Shown here in pieces: positions 18,977 through 28,225 of a stretch of 64,000 nt of DNA. Origin of the DNA: Gluconobacter cerinus. Its GTDB lineage: Bacteria; Pseudomonadota; Alphaproteobacteria; Acetobacterales; Acetobacteraceae. Below the pieces are notes generated by a model. The model saw only the letters and a program-made list of their open reading frames with translations. It searched no databases and was not told where the DNA came from. The stretch covers positions 496,001 to 560,000 of the forward strand of contig NZ_BEWM01000003.1 in the NCBI RefSeq assembly GCF_002723935.1, in the 5' to 3' direction. The translations under genes were made by a program, and so were the position numbers. Position 1 is the stretch's first letter. Each line of letters starts with the position of its first letter.

Positions 18977-20964
18977 CAGAAACCGTATTCCACGCGACCG
19001 GTGTTGCTGGTTCCCAGATTGCGGTAACGCGAAAGAGCCTGAAGCGGGAAGAACTGCTTGTAGCCGTGATAGCGGAGGTAAAATACCTTCGGGAAGCCAA
19101 CAGCGTTATAGGCGTCTTCCTGCCATTCGCCGTTATCATCCTGCTTTGATGTCAGGAAGTTGATGCCACGCTTGACGGCTTCACTGTCACGGCGGCCCAC
19201 AGCCATCAAAGCGAGAACAGCCCAGGCGGTCTGTGACGGCAGGCTCTCCTTGTACGTACCTGGAGGCGCGCCTTCATAGGTTGCGCAATCTTCCCCCCAT
19301 CCGCCATCTGCACGCTGCACGTCTTCCAGCCATGTGACGGCGCGCTTCACCATCGGGTCATCATAGGAGATGCCCGCAATGTTCAGAGCGCAGAGAACAG
19401 ACCAGGTGCCGTAGATATAGTTCGTGCCCCAGCGACCGAACCAGCAGCCTTCTTTTTCCTGCTCTTTGCGCAGGTAATCCAGTGCCTTGTCGATGACTGG
19501 CCGGTCTTCCGGATGGCCAAGCTGACACAGGAAAGAAATGCACCGTGCGGACACATCGGCAGTTGGTGGGTCCAGAAGCGCGCCATGATCCGAGAAGGGA
19601 ATATGGTTCAGCATTTCGAGATCATTATCGATGTCGAACGCGCCCCACCCACCATTGGTGCTTTGCATTCCAATGATCCATTCCCGTGCGCGTTCAATGG
19701 CTTCACGGTTCTCTTCAGGATCAACGCGATGCAGAAGCATGCCGACAACAGCCGTATCATCCACATCCGGGTAGTAATCGTTTTCGTACTGGAAAGCCCA
19801 ACCACCCGGACGTAGATTGGGTGTGTTGACTGCCCAGTCTCCTTTGACATTCAGGATCTGGCGGTCCCGCAGCCATTCAGCACTTTTCTTGAGCTTCGCG
19901 ATGGTTTCGTCCCGTTTGGTGGGATGAGCACCGGATGCCGCTTCCATCATGGCAAGCCCTGACAGTCCTGTATCCCACACAGGTGAGACGCAGGGCTGAC
20001 AGTAAATTTCGTCTTCTTTCTGAACAAGAAGGTCCTGAATGGACTCCCATGCCGTGACCACGCGCGGATCGCTGTCGGGCACGCCAAGCGCGCGATACAT
20101 CATGACCACGTTGGCCATGGCAGGGTAGATCGCTCCAAGGCCGCCACGACTCAGGCGTGGTTCGATAAAGCTGATGGCAGCCTTGATGGCCTTCTCATGG
20201 ATGCGGTTAGGGATGAGCGGCAGGACAGGCCGAAGCGCAGAGTCCAGATGTTTGAAAGCCCGTCCCCAGATTGAGCGGTATGGACCCCGGATCCAGTCCT
20301 TGACCAGCTCAGGTGGTTTGACGAACAGTTCCTGAATATGAATGCCACGTGGATTGATGGCAGTAGGCTTCATAGCCCCCACTGCCAGCATCGGCGCCAG
20401 CACACATCGTGACCAGTACGACATGTTCCAGACTGAGAAGAACGCCTTCCGCGGGAGCAGCATGAGCTCAACCGGCATGACAGGCGTGGCATCCCAAGGC
20501 ACTTCACCATACAGGGCAAGCTGAATGCGTGTGAACACATTGGACCGGGCGGCCCCGCCGTGGTCCAGGATGGCTTCGCGGGCGCGACGCATATGTGGCG
20601 CGTCTATACTGTCCCCGATGGCCTTGAGCGCGAAGTAAGCTTTTACACTTGCGGACAAGTCAAAGCCGCCGCCAAAATAAAGCGGCCAGCCCCCATGTTC
20701 GCCCTGAATACGGCGCAGATAAACGCCGATCTTGTCCTGCTTTTCCTGATCAATACGATCAAGATAATGCTCTAGCAGAACGTATTCGGCAGGAATTGTA
20801 GCGTCTGCCTCAAGTTCAAAAACCCAGTGTCCGTCGTCTTTCTGGCGATTGCCCAGAGCGGCATGGGCCCCCTCAATGGCGCGGTTGACGTTTTCGGCGT
20901 CGACAGGCTTGTGGGAAAGGGTCTCGCTCACACGGTCCTCCTTTTCATCAGGATAGATCAGCAT
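18976..20964 (-). CDS. shc: Squalene-hopene cyclase
   Basis: It cyclises squalene to hopene and diplopterol, the defining step of hopanoid synthesis, on the inner membrane. The 662-residue protein has the catalytic DXDD motif (DVDD at 400-403). Several QW repeats are visible (for example EHGGWPLYF near 89, STNGGWGAFD and RADGGWGED), together with the alpha/alpha barrel architecture. The length fits bacterial SHCs. It lies 73 bases after hpnE on the same strand and overlaps hpnG by one base. Confidence 0.97.
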   Translation of the reverse strand: MLIYPDEKEDRVSETLSHKPVDAENVNRAIEGAHAALGNRQKDDGHWVFELEADATIPAEYVLLEHYLDRIDQEKQDKIGVYLRRIQGEHGGWPLYFGGGFDLSASVKAYFALKAIGDSIDAPHMRRAREAILDHGGAARSNVFTRIQLALYGEVPWDATPVMPVELMLLPRKAFFSVWNMSYWSRCVLAPMLAVGAMKPTAINPRGIHIQELFVKPPELVKDWIRGPYRSIWGRAFKHLDSALRPVLPLIPNRIHEKAIKAAISFIEPRLSRGGLGAIYPAMANVVMMYRALGVPDSDPRVVTAWESIQDLLVQKEDEIYCQPCVSPVWDTGLSGLAMMEAASGAHPTKRDETIAKLKKSAEWLRDRQILNVKGDWAVNTPNLRPGGWAFQYENDYYPDVDDTAVVGMLLHRVDPEENREAIERAREWIIGMQSTNGGWGAFDIDNDLEMLNHIPFSDHGALLDPPTADVSARCISFLCQLGHPEDRPVIDKALDYLRKEQEKEGCWFGRWGTNYIYGTWSVLCALNIAGISYDDPMVKRAVTWLEDVQRADGGWGEDCATYEGAPPGTYKESLPSQTAWAVLALMAVGRRDSEAVKRGINFLTSKQDDNGEWQEDAYNAVGFPKVFYLRYHGYKQFFPLQALSRYRNLGTSNTGRVEYGF

Positions 20965-21037
20965 TGTTCAGGTCTCCCGGGACATGCAGCCCTCATTATC
21001 GGGAGTTGTGTTACAGCCATGGTTTGGAGAGCACTCA

Positions 21038-22333
21038 TCACGTTTCCGTGTTTTTCACGGCAGAACGGAAACCCAGAGCGCTGACAGCTGCCAGCCCGGA
21101 TTGAATGGCCCCTTCGATTGTTGAGGGAAGCCCCGTATCCGTCCAGTCTCCCGCCAGCGCCATATTGGCGGTATCTGTCTTCGCTTTGGGGCGACGCCGG
21201 TTTTGCTCTGGTGTCGCGGCGAATGTCGCTCGTTTTTCCCGTAGCAGCCGAGCAGGTGGCATCGCGACAGGGAGTGGCTGAGGCAAAATGGGATCCAGTG
21301 CGCGCCGGATTTCAGACCAGATCGTGGCAAGCATCTCGTTGCTGTCGCGATCTGCGTAGCGATTAGCGGCGCTAACCGTGACGGAAAGGACGTCGCCTTT
21401 CAGAAAGATCCACTCCGAAATACCACCCACGAGACCTACAAAGCCTGCCTGAGCGACGACACCCCTCGCCTCTACGGGCGCGGCAAGTTTGAAATGCGCG
21501 TTTGCAATGCTCTCGAACGCGTCTGGCACAACCAGTTCCGGCAATAGGTTCTGGGTAACCGGAGCGGGTGTAGTGACAATGACGTGGTCTTCTGGGCCAA
21601 GCTCAATGCGGCCTTCCGTCGTCTCAATGGCAGTCGCGCGGCCATTCTCTCTGATGATGGTACTAACACGGACGCCCGTGCGGACCGTCGCATGATACCG
21701 GTTCAGGTATGAAATCGCTGGGTCGACCAGTGTTTCAGATAGGCCAATTTTTGGGAACCAGGGGCAGCAAGCCATACCGCCTTGTGCCAGAGACTTCCGG
21801 ATGACGTTTCCCAACAGCAGTGCACTACCAGTGTGCAGGTCTGTGTTCAGAACCGAGATGGCGAAAGGCTCCAAAAGGCGCCGGCTTAGCTGACCGGGCT
21901 TCAGGCACTCTTCCACAACGGTCGTGTCATCAGCTTTCAGGAAGCGCCCGAGGGATGCCAGTTCGGAAAGCTTCATCCCTGGAACGCGGCGACCGCCGGG
22001 TAATGCCCAGAATGGGACTTTTCCTTTGGAAAGCCGAAGTGTCCAAGCCAGATCTTCTGCCAGATCATAGTAAGGAAAGATCGGAATACCGGGGCCTGCC
22101 AGTGTGTGACGGGCGCCGAGAATATCCAGATACCGGAATGTCAGGCCGTTGGCCGACAGCAGCAGATGGTTGCCGTTGTCGATCAGGGTATCGAGCGTGC
22201 GGTCATGAAAAGAGCGTGCGCGTCCGCCACAGGCAGGGCCCGCTTCGTAAATCGTGACCTGGGCCTGGGCGGCAAGTTCTACGGCAGCAGACAGGCCGGA
22301 CAGACCTCCGCCAATAATATGAACGTGGCTCAT
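21038..22333 (-). CDS. hpnE: Hydroxysqualene dehydroxylase HpnE
   Basis: A 431-residue FAD-dependent amine-oxidase/phytoene-desaturase-like enzyme. HpnE reduces hydroxysqualene to squalene, the last of the HpnD-HpnC-HpnE steps from farnesyl diphosphate. The N-terminal dinucleotide motif reads HIIGGGLSGLSAAVEL with the distal acidic residue in YEAGP. The C terminus has the second FAD block ALAGDWTDTGLPSTIEGA. Only 5 bases separate it from hpnD, so the two are cotranscribed. Confidence 0.93.
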   Translation of the reverse strand: MSHVHIIGGGLSGLSAAVELAAQAQVTIYEAGPACGGRARSFHDRTLDTLIDNGNHLLLSANGLTFRYLDILGARHTLAGPGIPIFPYYDLAEDLAWTLRLSKGKVPFWALPGGRRVPGMKLSELASLGRFLKADDTTVVEECLKPGQLSRRLLEPFAISVLNTDLHTGSALLLGNVIRKSLAQGGMACCPWFPKIGLSETLVDPAISYLNRYHATVRTGVRVSTIIRENGRATAIETTEGRIELGPEDHVIVTTPAPVTQNLLPELVVPDAFESIANAHFKLAAPVEARGVVAQAGFVGLVGGISEWIFLKGDVLSVTVSAANRYADRDSNEMLATIWSEIRRALDPILPQPLPVAMPPARLLREKRATFAATPEQNRRRPKAKTDTANMALAGDWTDTGLPSTIEGAIQSGLAAVSALGFRSAVKNTET

Positions 22334-22338
22334 GGGGC

Positions 22339-23214
22339 TTACTTCACGTATGCCGCCAGAGCGCGGACTGCCCTCCAGCCCTTACTGACTTTTGGAGAAA
22401 GCTCCGGATTTTTCCATCCACGCTTTTCGAGTGCGTTCAGGACTGGCTCATAAGACGCTGCCATCATGCGTGCTGGACGCATGGCGGTGCTGTTGCATTC
22501 TTTCATTGCACGGCGCGCTTCCCGGAAATGATCATGAGCACGGCGGCTCAGGATACGGGCCACATCATCCAGGCCATGTGCGTACAGAGCTTCTTTCGGA
22601 TTGGTGGGTACGTTGAAGCGTTCCAGCAGTTCTGACGGAAGGTACAGCCGGTCCCGCGCTGCATCTTCAGCAATGTCGCGCAGAATGTTGGTAAGCTGGA
22701 GAGCGCGACCCAGATGTTTGGATACACGGTCAGCAGCGGCGGAAGAGTCGCCGAAGGCACGAACCGAAAGGCGACCTACGGCTGACGCAACGCGATCGCA
22801 ATACAGATCCAGGGTTTTCTCGTCAGGTGCAACAATGGGGGCACCGCAGTCCATGGCCATACCGTCAATAACAGCATGGAAATCCTTGGCCTGAAGCTGG
22901 AACCGGAAAATAGCTGCTACCAGAACACGATCGAGTGCGTCCTGCGTTTCCCCCTGATACAGGCGGTCTATACGTTCATGCCATTCCTGCAGGGCCTGTG
23001 CGGGGTCAGCGACATTTGTGTCACCATCCGCAATGTCGTCGACCTGCCGGCAGAACGCATAGATTGCAAACATGGCCTGCCGTCTCGCAGCCGGTAAGAC
23101 CTTCATACCTCTGGCAAAAGACGTCCCGGAAGCTGTGACAATGTGCGCAACATGGTCAAGATCGGCCTGCGCGCAGGGAAGACCAGAAAAAGCACGCGCC
23201 CTGCTGAAAACCAT
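22339..23214 (-). CDS. hpnD: Presqualene diphosphate synthase HpnD
   Basis: It joins two farnesyl diphosphates to presqualene diphosphate. The 291-residue trans-isoprenyl synthase has the first Asp-rich motif in YAFCRQVDDIADG, the second region LGRALQLTNILRDIAEDA, and ARGMKVLP near the start. The ATG at 23214 (MVFSRARAF) is preferred; the frame extends to 23259 with unlike residues. It is the first gene of the hpnD-hpnE-shc-hpnG block and is divergent from the cupin gene. Confidence 0.93.
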   Translation of the reverse strand: MVFSRARAFSGLPCAQADLDHVAHIVTASGTSFARGMKVLPAARRQAMFAIYAFCRQVDDIADGDTNVADPAQALQEWHERIDRLYQGETQDALDRVLVAAIFRFQLQAKDFHAVIDGMAMDCGAPIVAPDEKTLDLYCDRVASAVGRLSVRAFGDSSAAADRVSKHLGRALQLTNILRDIAEDAARDRLYLPSELLERFNVPTNPKEALYAHGLDDVARILSRRAHDHFREARRAMKECNSTAMRPARMMAASYEPVLNALEKRGWKNPELSPKVSKGWRAVRALAAYVK

Positions 23215-23350
23215 GTCTGTCACCTGTTCTGTTTCAGAAATTCTGCGTTCTAGCCCCAAACCGGGATGTCACAAAGCCGACACGAACGGAATGGGATCCC
23301 ATACGTTTGTATGATGCCAAATGGCAACACTCTGCCCAAAGGAGTATCTG

Positions 23351-23794
23351 ATGAATTTCCGTTTGTCTCTGATCCTTCTGTCCTGCCTGACTGCGGGTTC
23401 AGTTGCCCATGCAGAATCGTCGACAGCCACCGCCCATGCTGATCACCTGCTGAACGCATCCCATTCTTGGAACGGAGTAACCTACACGCCGTATTCCACC
23501 TCTCAGCCAGAACTGAGTATGATCCGGCTCACCATTCCGCCTCACACGGCCCTGCCCTGGCATGTCCATCCATTTCCAAACGCTGGTTATGTCCTGCAGG
23601 GAACGCTGAAAATTGAAGACCGTGAGAGTGGCAAAACCAGAACCTTTCATCAGGGCGAAGCCTTTGCGGAGTCAGTGAATGATGTGCATCGTGGTGTGTC
23701 AGGAGATGTCCCGACCGTTCTTCTGCTGACCTATGCGGGCGTTGAGGGGAAGCCGACCTCTATCCCCGTGGACAAGCAGAAACCGGAATACTGA
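23351..23794 (+). CDS. Secreted cupin-domain protein
   Basis: A 147-residue protein with a signal peptide (hydrophobic residues 5-18, likely cut after VAHA at 21) and one small beta-barrel cupin domain. Metal-binding His residues are visible in WHVHPF (H71, H73), with GYVLQGTLKIEDRE completing motif 1 and the ESVNDVHRGVSG stretch motif 2. The substrate is unknown. The strong site AAAGGAG lies just before the ATG. It sits in the middle of the hopanoid genes on the opposite strand, followed 83 bases later by the aminotransferase gene, which has its own promoter. No known role in hopanoid synthesis is implied. Confidence 0.8.
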   Translation: MNFRLSLILLSCLTAGSVAHAESSTATAHADHLLNASHSWNGVTYTPYSTSQPELSMIRLTIPPHTALPWHVHPFPNAGYVLQGTLKIEDRESGKTRTFHQGEAFAESVNDVHRGVSGDVPTVLLLTYAGVEGKPTSIPVDKQKPEY

Positions 23795-23815
23795 AATCCG
23801 ATTTCATTTCGGGCT

Positions 23816-23845
23816 TTGACAGACAGATCGTTTCGTTTCTAGTAT
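23816..23845 (+). promoter_or_regulatory. Putative promoter of the Tat-signal aminotransferase gene
   Basis: A perfect TTGACA (23816-23821) and TAGTAT (23840-23845) are 18 bases apart, ending 32 bases before the ATG at 23878. Confidence 0.55.
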
Positions 23846-23877
23846 GTTTTCAGACACACTAGGAGCGTGAGCCGAGC

Positions 23878-25053
23878 ATGACCGACTGCCTGTCCCCTGA
23901 AGCAAAAGACGATCTTCTCTCACGCGGTTATTCCCGTCGTAGTCTGGGCCGCGTGGCTGCACTGATGAGTGCAGGCATGGCAGTTCGGTCCCTTGTTGGG
24001 CGCGCGGAGGCTTCCCCCCTCACCGCGCTGCCGCCCGGTGATGTCACCAAAATGGTCCGCATCGGCAGCAATGAATGCTGGACAGGTCCTTTTCCAGCCG
24101 CTGCCAAGGCGGGTGCCGCTGCCGTTTTCGAAGGAAACCGGTATGATCCGAGCGGCCATACCCGCGAAGATCTGATCCGCACAGCCGCCAAGATCGACAA
24201 CGTTCCAGAAAATTGCATTCTGCCATGGGGCGGTTCGTCCGACCCGCTCTGTCGTACGATCGTGACGTTCTGTTCCCCGACGCGTGGTCTGGTCACCGCT
24301 GACCCAAGCTACGAAGCCGGATGGGTGGCTTCTGAGTGGCTCAAGATTCCGTTGGCCAAGGTGCCGCTGGACGCATCGAACGGTTATAAAACCGATGTGA
24401 AGGCGATGCTGAAGGCTAATCCGAATGCCGGCGTCTACTACATCTGCTCACCGAACAACCCGACCGGCACCATCACGCCGCTGGAAGATATTCGCTGGCT
24501 CGTTGCGAACAAGCCGAAAGACTCCATTGTTCTGGTTGATGAAGCCTACATCCATTTCTCTGACGCCCCGAGCGCCGTTTCGCTCGTTGCTGAAGGACGC
24601 GATGTAGTTGTCCTGCGGACCTTCTCGAAGATGTTCGCGATGGCTGGCCTGCGACTTGGCTTCAGCATGGCTCCTCCGGCCCTGCATGAGAAGATGATGC
24701 GCTATGATGGTGTGAACCAGACTCACATGCTGCCGATCCCTGCGGTCATCTGCGGTACGAAGAGCCTGACCATGGCGTCGGATATTGCGGCACGCCGTCG
24801 TGAGATGGATGCGGCACGCGCCATGACCTATGAGCACCTTCAGAAGAAGGGCATCAGCTTCATTCCGTCTGATGCGAATATGTTCGTTATTGACTGGAAG
24901 CGCCCTGCTGCACCGATCAAGGATGCTTTCCTGAAGGAAAACATTATCATTGGTCGCTCTTGGCCGATCTGGCCGAATGCCTCCCGTATTACGGTCGGCT
25001 CCATGAGCGACATGAAAAAGTTCTGTGCAGCGCTCGACCGTATTATCGGCTGA
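23878..25053 (+). CDS. HisC-like class I/II aminotransferase with a Tat-like signal
   Basis: A 391-residue PLP enzyme resembling histidinol-phosphate/aromatic aminotransferases. The internal aldimine Lys is K251 (TFSKMFAMAGLRLG), the cofactor Asp lies in VDEAY at 221-224, the Asn in SPNNPTG at 191-197, and a carboxylate-binding Arg near the C terminus is present. Unusually it begins with about 45 extra residues: a twin arginine (SRRSLG at 19-24), a hydrophobic stretch of small residues (26-40) and an AEA site at 43-45. This looks like a Tat export signal, which would place the folded enzyme in the periplasm. It lies between hpnC and hpnD on the opposite strand. The export call is inference; the fold is clear. 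Confidence 0.85.
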   Translation: MTDCLSPEAKDDLLSRGYSRRSLGRVAALMSAGMAVRSLVGRAEASPLTALPPGDVTKMVRIGSNECWTGPFPAAAKAGAAAVFEGNRYDPSGHTREDLIRTAAKIDNVPENCILPWGGSSDPLCRTIVTFCSPTRGLVTADPSYEAGWVASEWLKIPLAKVPLDASNGYKTDVKAMLKANPNAGVYYICSPNNPTGTITPLEDIRWLVANKPKDSIVLVDEAYIHFSDAPSAVSLVAEGRDVVVLRTFSKMFAMAGLRLGFSMAPPALHEKMMRYDGVNQTHMLPIPAVICGTKSLTMASDIAARRREMDAARAMTYEHLQKKGISFIPSDANMFVIDWKRPAAPIKDAFLKENIIIGRSWPIWPNASRITVGSMSDMKKFCAALDRIIG

Positions 25054-25059
25054 TCTGCC

Positions 25060-25086
25060 TGAGGGAAGGTCTGAAGCCTTCCCTCA
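25060..25086. terminator. Shared terminator between convergent aminotransferase and hpnC
   Basis: A perfect 10-bp stem (25060-25069 with 25077-25086) with a 7-base loop lies between the two stop codons. The downstream T run is weak on either strand. Confidence 0.65.
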
Positions 25087-25092
25087 TCCTAT

Positions 25093-25953
25093 TTAGTTCG
25101 ACGGAAAGTATCGCATAGCCAGAAGCAATGCCTTTACGCCGTCTGATTTCGTAAGGGACACACGTTCTGCGACAGGGTCCTGACGCCTTAGTTTGCGCGT
25201 CAGAATATGCGAGAGCTCTACGATAACAGCAGCTTCAAGCCGCATCCGGCGATCCTTGATCAGCATCGGTAGTCCGCGGGCTTCGCGATTCAGCGTGTCT
25301 ACGCCATCCAGCATTCTATCAAAAACGCTGCGCAGACCTGGTTTGCTTCGAACAAGCCGAAGATCGTCGATTGTTACGCCTTCTTCTTCGAGCCAGGGAA
25401 GCGGAATGTAGCATCGATCCAGCGTTTTCAGATCTTCAGACGCATCTTGAAGATGGTTGATGATTTGCAATGCGGAGCACAAAGCGTCTGATGGCGCCAG
25501 GGTCTCCTGCCCTTCTGCGTGTAGCAGCAGAAGAAAGCGCCCAACCGGGTTGGCCGAATACCGGCAGTAATGCAGGAGTTCCTGCCAGCTCTCATAACGT
25601 GTCTTTTCTGCATCCATACAGAATGCTTCAAGAAGATCCGTTGCCGTCTCCAGAGGAACGCCTGTTTTGAGAAGCACCTCTCTTAATTTTACGGCTGTCT
25701 GTGCATCTGCTCTTTGAGGCGCCTGAATTTCCCCCCGAATGACGGCAGCCATCCCTTTCAGCCGCGCAATTTTCTGCTGCGGCGTCAGGTCAGGAGTGTC
25801 CACCATGTCATCGGCGACGCGGGCAAAATTATAATATGTGTGAACATATGGGCGCAGGCGCCGGGAAATCAGTAGAGAGCCGACGGGAAAATTTTCGTCA
25901 GTTTTGCCTTTGGCGGAGGTGACGTCTTTCGTCCCCCAGATGTCTTCTGTCAC
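25093..25953 (-). CDS. hpnC: Hydroxysqualene synthase HpnC
   Basis: A 286-residue trans-isoprenyl-synthase-fold protein that converts presqualene diphosphate to hydroxysqualene. The HpnC hallmark DENFPVGS is at about residues 19-26, the Asp-rich segment FARVADDMVD follows, and the second segment reads ALQIINHLQDASED. The start is GTG at 25953, overlapping the hpnB stop by 4 bases (GTGA), so translation is coupled. It is separated from hpnD by the opposite-strand cupin and aminotransferase genes. Confidence 0.92.
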   Translation of the reverse strand: MTEDIWGTKDVTSAKGKTDENFPVGSLLISRRLRPYVHTYYNFARVADDMVDTPDLTPQQKIARLKGMAAVIRGEIQAPQRADAQTAVKLREVLLKTGVPLETATDLLEAFCMDAEKTRYESWQELLHYCRYSANPVGRFLLLLHAEGQETLAPSDALCSALQIINHLQDASEDLKTLDRCYIPLPWLEEEGVTIDDLRLVRSKPGLRSVFDRMLDGVDTLNREARGLPMLIKDRRMRLEAAVIVELSHILTRKLRRQDPVAERVSLTKSDGVKALLLAMRYFPSN

Positions 25954-27092
25954 GATGCCTCATCCGTATAGGAACGATTTTTCCAGCGTACGCCGACGCC
26001 TCTATGGTGGTCTATGGCAGAACCAACGGTGGCAGCCATATAAAAAGCCGCAACGAATGGCAGCGGTAATGCTCGCCATAACGGAAGACCGAACCGCTTC
26101 AAAGTCGGCAGGAAGGTTGCGCAAGACACGAGATAGGTCAGAAGTCCGACTTTCCTCGTACGCCCCTTGCCAAAAAGTGCCAGACCGACAGGGAGAAGCC
26201 AGATCAGCGTCATTCCTAGAATGGTCGCCAGCAAAAGTAATGGAGACTGGCGAAGCTGGACGTAAGCTGTCCGGGCAATCATTTCCCAGATGTCTTTGGC
26301 TCCCCGATAGGGACGAACTGACCATGCAAGCTCGCTATGACCCAAATAGAGCCTGCCCCCCGATCGTTTGACATGCGCTGCGAGCGTGCAGTCATCAATC
26401 AGCGCGCCACGGATGGCTTCGATGCCACCGATCCGCTCCAGAGCGCGTCGACGGAGAAGGATTGTTCCCCCTGCGGCTCCTGCAATGCGTGACCGTTCAC
26501 TGGCCGTCCATGCAAACGGATAGAGCATGGCGAAGAAATAGACGAAAGCCGGAACAAGAAACCGCTCGGCTGAACTTTCGCAGTTAAGGGCAACCATCTC
26601 TGAAACCATGTCGAGATCGTCTTCACGCGCCTTGGCCAGAAGGGTGGCCAGGTGCTGGGGCGCATGCATGATGTCGGCATCGGTAAACAGAATGTAGCCG
26701 TAAGGCCCAATATGGTTCAGGGCCTTTTGGGCGCCCTGGTTAACTGCCCACAGCTTGCCACTCCATCCGGGTGGTCGTGGGGCACCAGTAAGAACAATAA
26801 GCCGGTTATGAGGATCGGGAACGGCGCGTGCCAGATCTCCCGTTCCGTCCGTGCTGTTGTCATCTACGAGAATGACAGAAAGTTTGCCGTCGTAGTCCTG
26901 CTGCAAAAGAGATGTCAGACACGACTGGATAGACTCAGCTTCGTCACGCGCCGGCACCACGATTGCAACATCCGGGGCGCATGGGGGCGACGAACCTGCT
27001 TTGAGAGTTGGGCCACCCTGCCAGAATTTTCCATGGAAGAGTGAAAGATAAATCCAAGCCCCAAGACTGGTAAGTGCGCTTCCAAACAGCAT
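25950..27092 (-). CDS. hpnB: Hopanoid-associated glycosyltransferase HpnB
   Basis: A 380-residue family-2 glycosyltransferase. It has an N-terminal membrane segment (ALTSLGAWIYLSLF), the GT-A domain with VVPARDEAESI and LVDDNSTDGT, and the DxD-type block LFTDAD. Two or three hydrophobic helices are at the C terminus (near 285-360). HpnB is hopanoid-linked in many genomes; its acceptor is not firmly known. The ATG at 27092 shares one base with the hpnA stop (TAATG). A start at 27122 would add 10 residues and overlap hpnA by 31 bases. Confidence 0.88.
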   Translation of the reverse strand: MLFGSALTSLGAWIYLSLFHGKFWQGGPTLKAGSSPPCAPDVAIVVPARDEAESIQSCLTSLLQQDYDGKLSVILVDDNSTDGTGDLARAVPDPHNRLIVLTGAPRPPGWSGKLWAVNQGAQKALNHIGPYGYILFTDADIMHAPQHLATLLAKAREDDLDMVSEMVALNCESSAERFLVPAFVYFFAMLYPFAWTASERSRIAGAAGGTILLRRRALERIGGIEAIRGALIDDCTLAAHVKRSGGRLYLGHSELAWSVRPYRGAKDIWEMIARTAYVQLRQSPLLLLATILGMTLIWLLPVGLALFGKGRTRKVGLLTYLVSCATFLPTLKRFGLPLWRALPLPFVAAFYMAATVGSAIDHHRGVGVRWKNRSYTDEAS

Positions 27093-28087
27093 TATTTCAT
27101 ACGTCCATGCAGGCGGAACCATGAAATCGCATCCGCGATCGCATCCCGTGCAGGGCGCGGCGCATAGCCCAGTTCTCTTTGAGCCTTGAGCGATGAGAAG
27201 AACATGAGCTTCCGGGACATGGCGAGTGTTTCGCGCGTCACGCGGGGCTCAATCCCGAATCCTCGTGCGAGCCATTCAGAAACGACCGCGACTGGATAGA
27301 GCCAGGATTGCTTGAGCTTGACCCGAGGCGGCTTGACGCAGGCAATTTCGCTGGTGAGCCTAAAGAGGTCTCCCAGCATCATGTTCTCGCCACCGAGAAT
27401 ATATTTTTCGCCAATTTTTCCGCGTTCCAGAGCCAGAACATGGCCTTCTGCGACATCGTCTACGTGAACGATGTTCAATCCGGTCTCGACGTATGCGGGC
27501 ATCCGGCCGGAGGCGCAGTCAAGAATCATCTGCCCGGTGGGGGTTGGCTTGATATCGCGCGGACCAATCGGCGTGGACGGATTGACGATAATCGCTGGAA
27601 GACCTTTTTCCCGGACCAGCTTCAGCACTTCTTGTTCCGCACGATACTTGGACAGTTTGTACGTGCCAATGACACTGGTTTCCGTGACGTATGTTTCCTC
27701 GTCAGCAGGTGTGCCGTCTTTGCTCAGCCCAAGCGCCGCTACGGAAGAGCAGTAAACGATCTTTTCTACCCCGGCCTCAAGAGCTGCGAGCATCAGGTTC
27801 CGTGTGCCGTCTACGTTCGCTTTCATCATGACCGAAGGGTCCGGGACCCAGAGTCGGTAATCGGCAGCGACGTGAAAGAGGATCTTCACACCTTTGAGAG
27901 CGGCAGGAAGGGTCGTCGGATCAGACAGATCCCCGATGGCAAGTTCCGCGTCGAGCTCTGCAATGTTGGAACGGTCCGAGTTTTCCCGAACGAACAAACG
28001 CAGGCGGTGCCCACGTTCCCGGAGTACGCGGGCAACAGCAGAACCAACGAACCCGGTAGCCCCTGTAACGAGTGTGACATCGTTCAT
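27092..28087 (-). CDS. hpnA: Hopanoid-associated sugar epimerase HpnA
   Basis: A 331-residue extended short-chain dehydrogenase/reductase. It has the NAD(P) loop TGATGFVGSAVA near the N terminus and a catalytic Tyr/Lys pair in the IGTYKLSKYRAE region. The NPSTPIGPRD substrate block is also present. HpnA is a dihydroflavonol-reductase-like protein found in hopanoid operons and thought to act on the side chain. It is the first gene of the hpnA-hpnB-hpnC run, with GAGGAG upstream of its ATG, and it is divergent from hpnL across 138 bases that should hold both promoters. Confidence 0.92.
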   Translation of the reverse strand: MNDVTLVTGATGFVGSAVARVLRERGHRLRLFVRENSDRSNIAELDAELAIGDLSDPTTLPAALKGVKILFHVAADYRLWVPDPSVMMKANVDGTRNLMLAALEAGVEKIVYCSSVAALGLSKDGTPADEETYVTETSVIGTYKLSKYRAEQEVLKLVREKGLPAIIVNPSTPIGPRDIKPTPTGQMILDCASGRMPAYVETGLNIVHVDDVAEGHVLALERGKIGEKYILGGENMMLGDLFRLTSEIACVKPPRVKLKQSWLYPVAVVSEWLARGFGIEPRVTRETLAMSRKLMFFSSLKAQRELGYAPRPARDAIADAISWFRLHGRMK

Positions 28088-28225
28088 GGTGGCAATCTTC
28101 TCCTCGGCTCATCAGCAACAGGTTGAAATTTTTCGGCCACCATACTGCCGGTGGCTTTCGGGGGAAAGCATCTGCAAGGCTGGAATATTGCAGAGCTGTG
28201 AGTTAGAGCGTGTTGCGAACGGTAT

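Noticed and set aside
23351..25053. The aminotransferase as HpnO, which makes aminobacteriohopanetriol
   Set aside because: HpnO is an ornithine/acetylornithine-type (class III) enzyme; this protein has the class I/II HisC-type motifs and a Tat-like signal.
27308..28126. A 272-codon open frame on the plus strand opposite hpnA
   Set aside because: hpnA is unmistakable in this stretch; the opposite frame is unlike any known protein.
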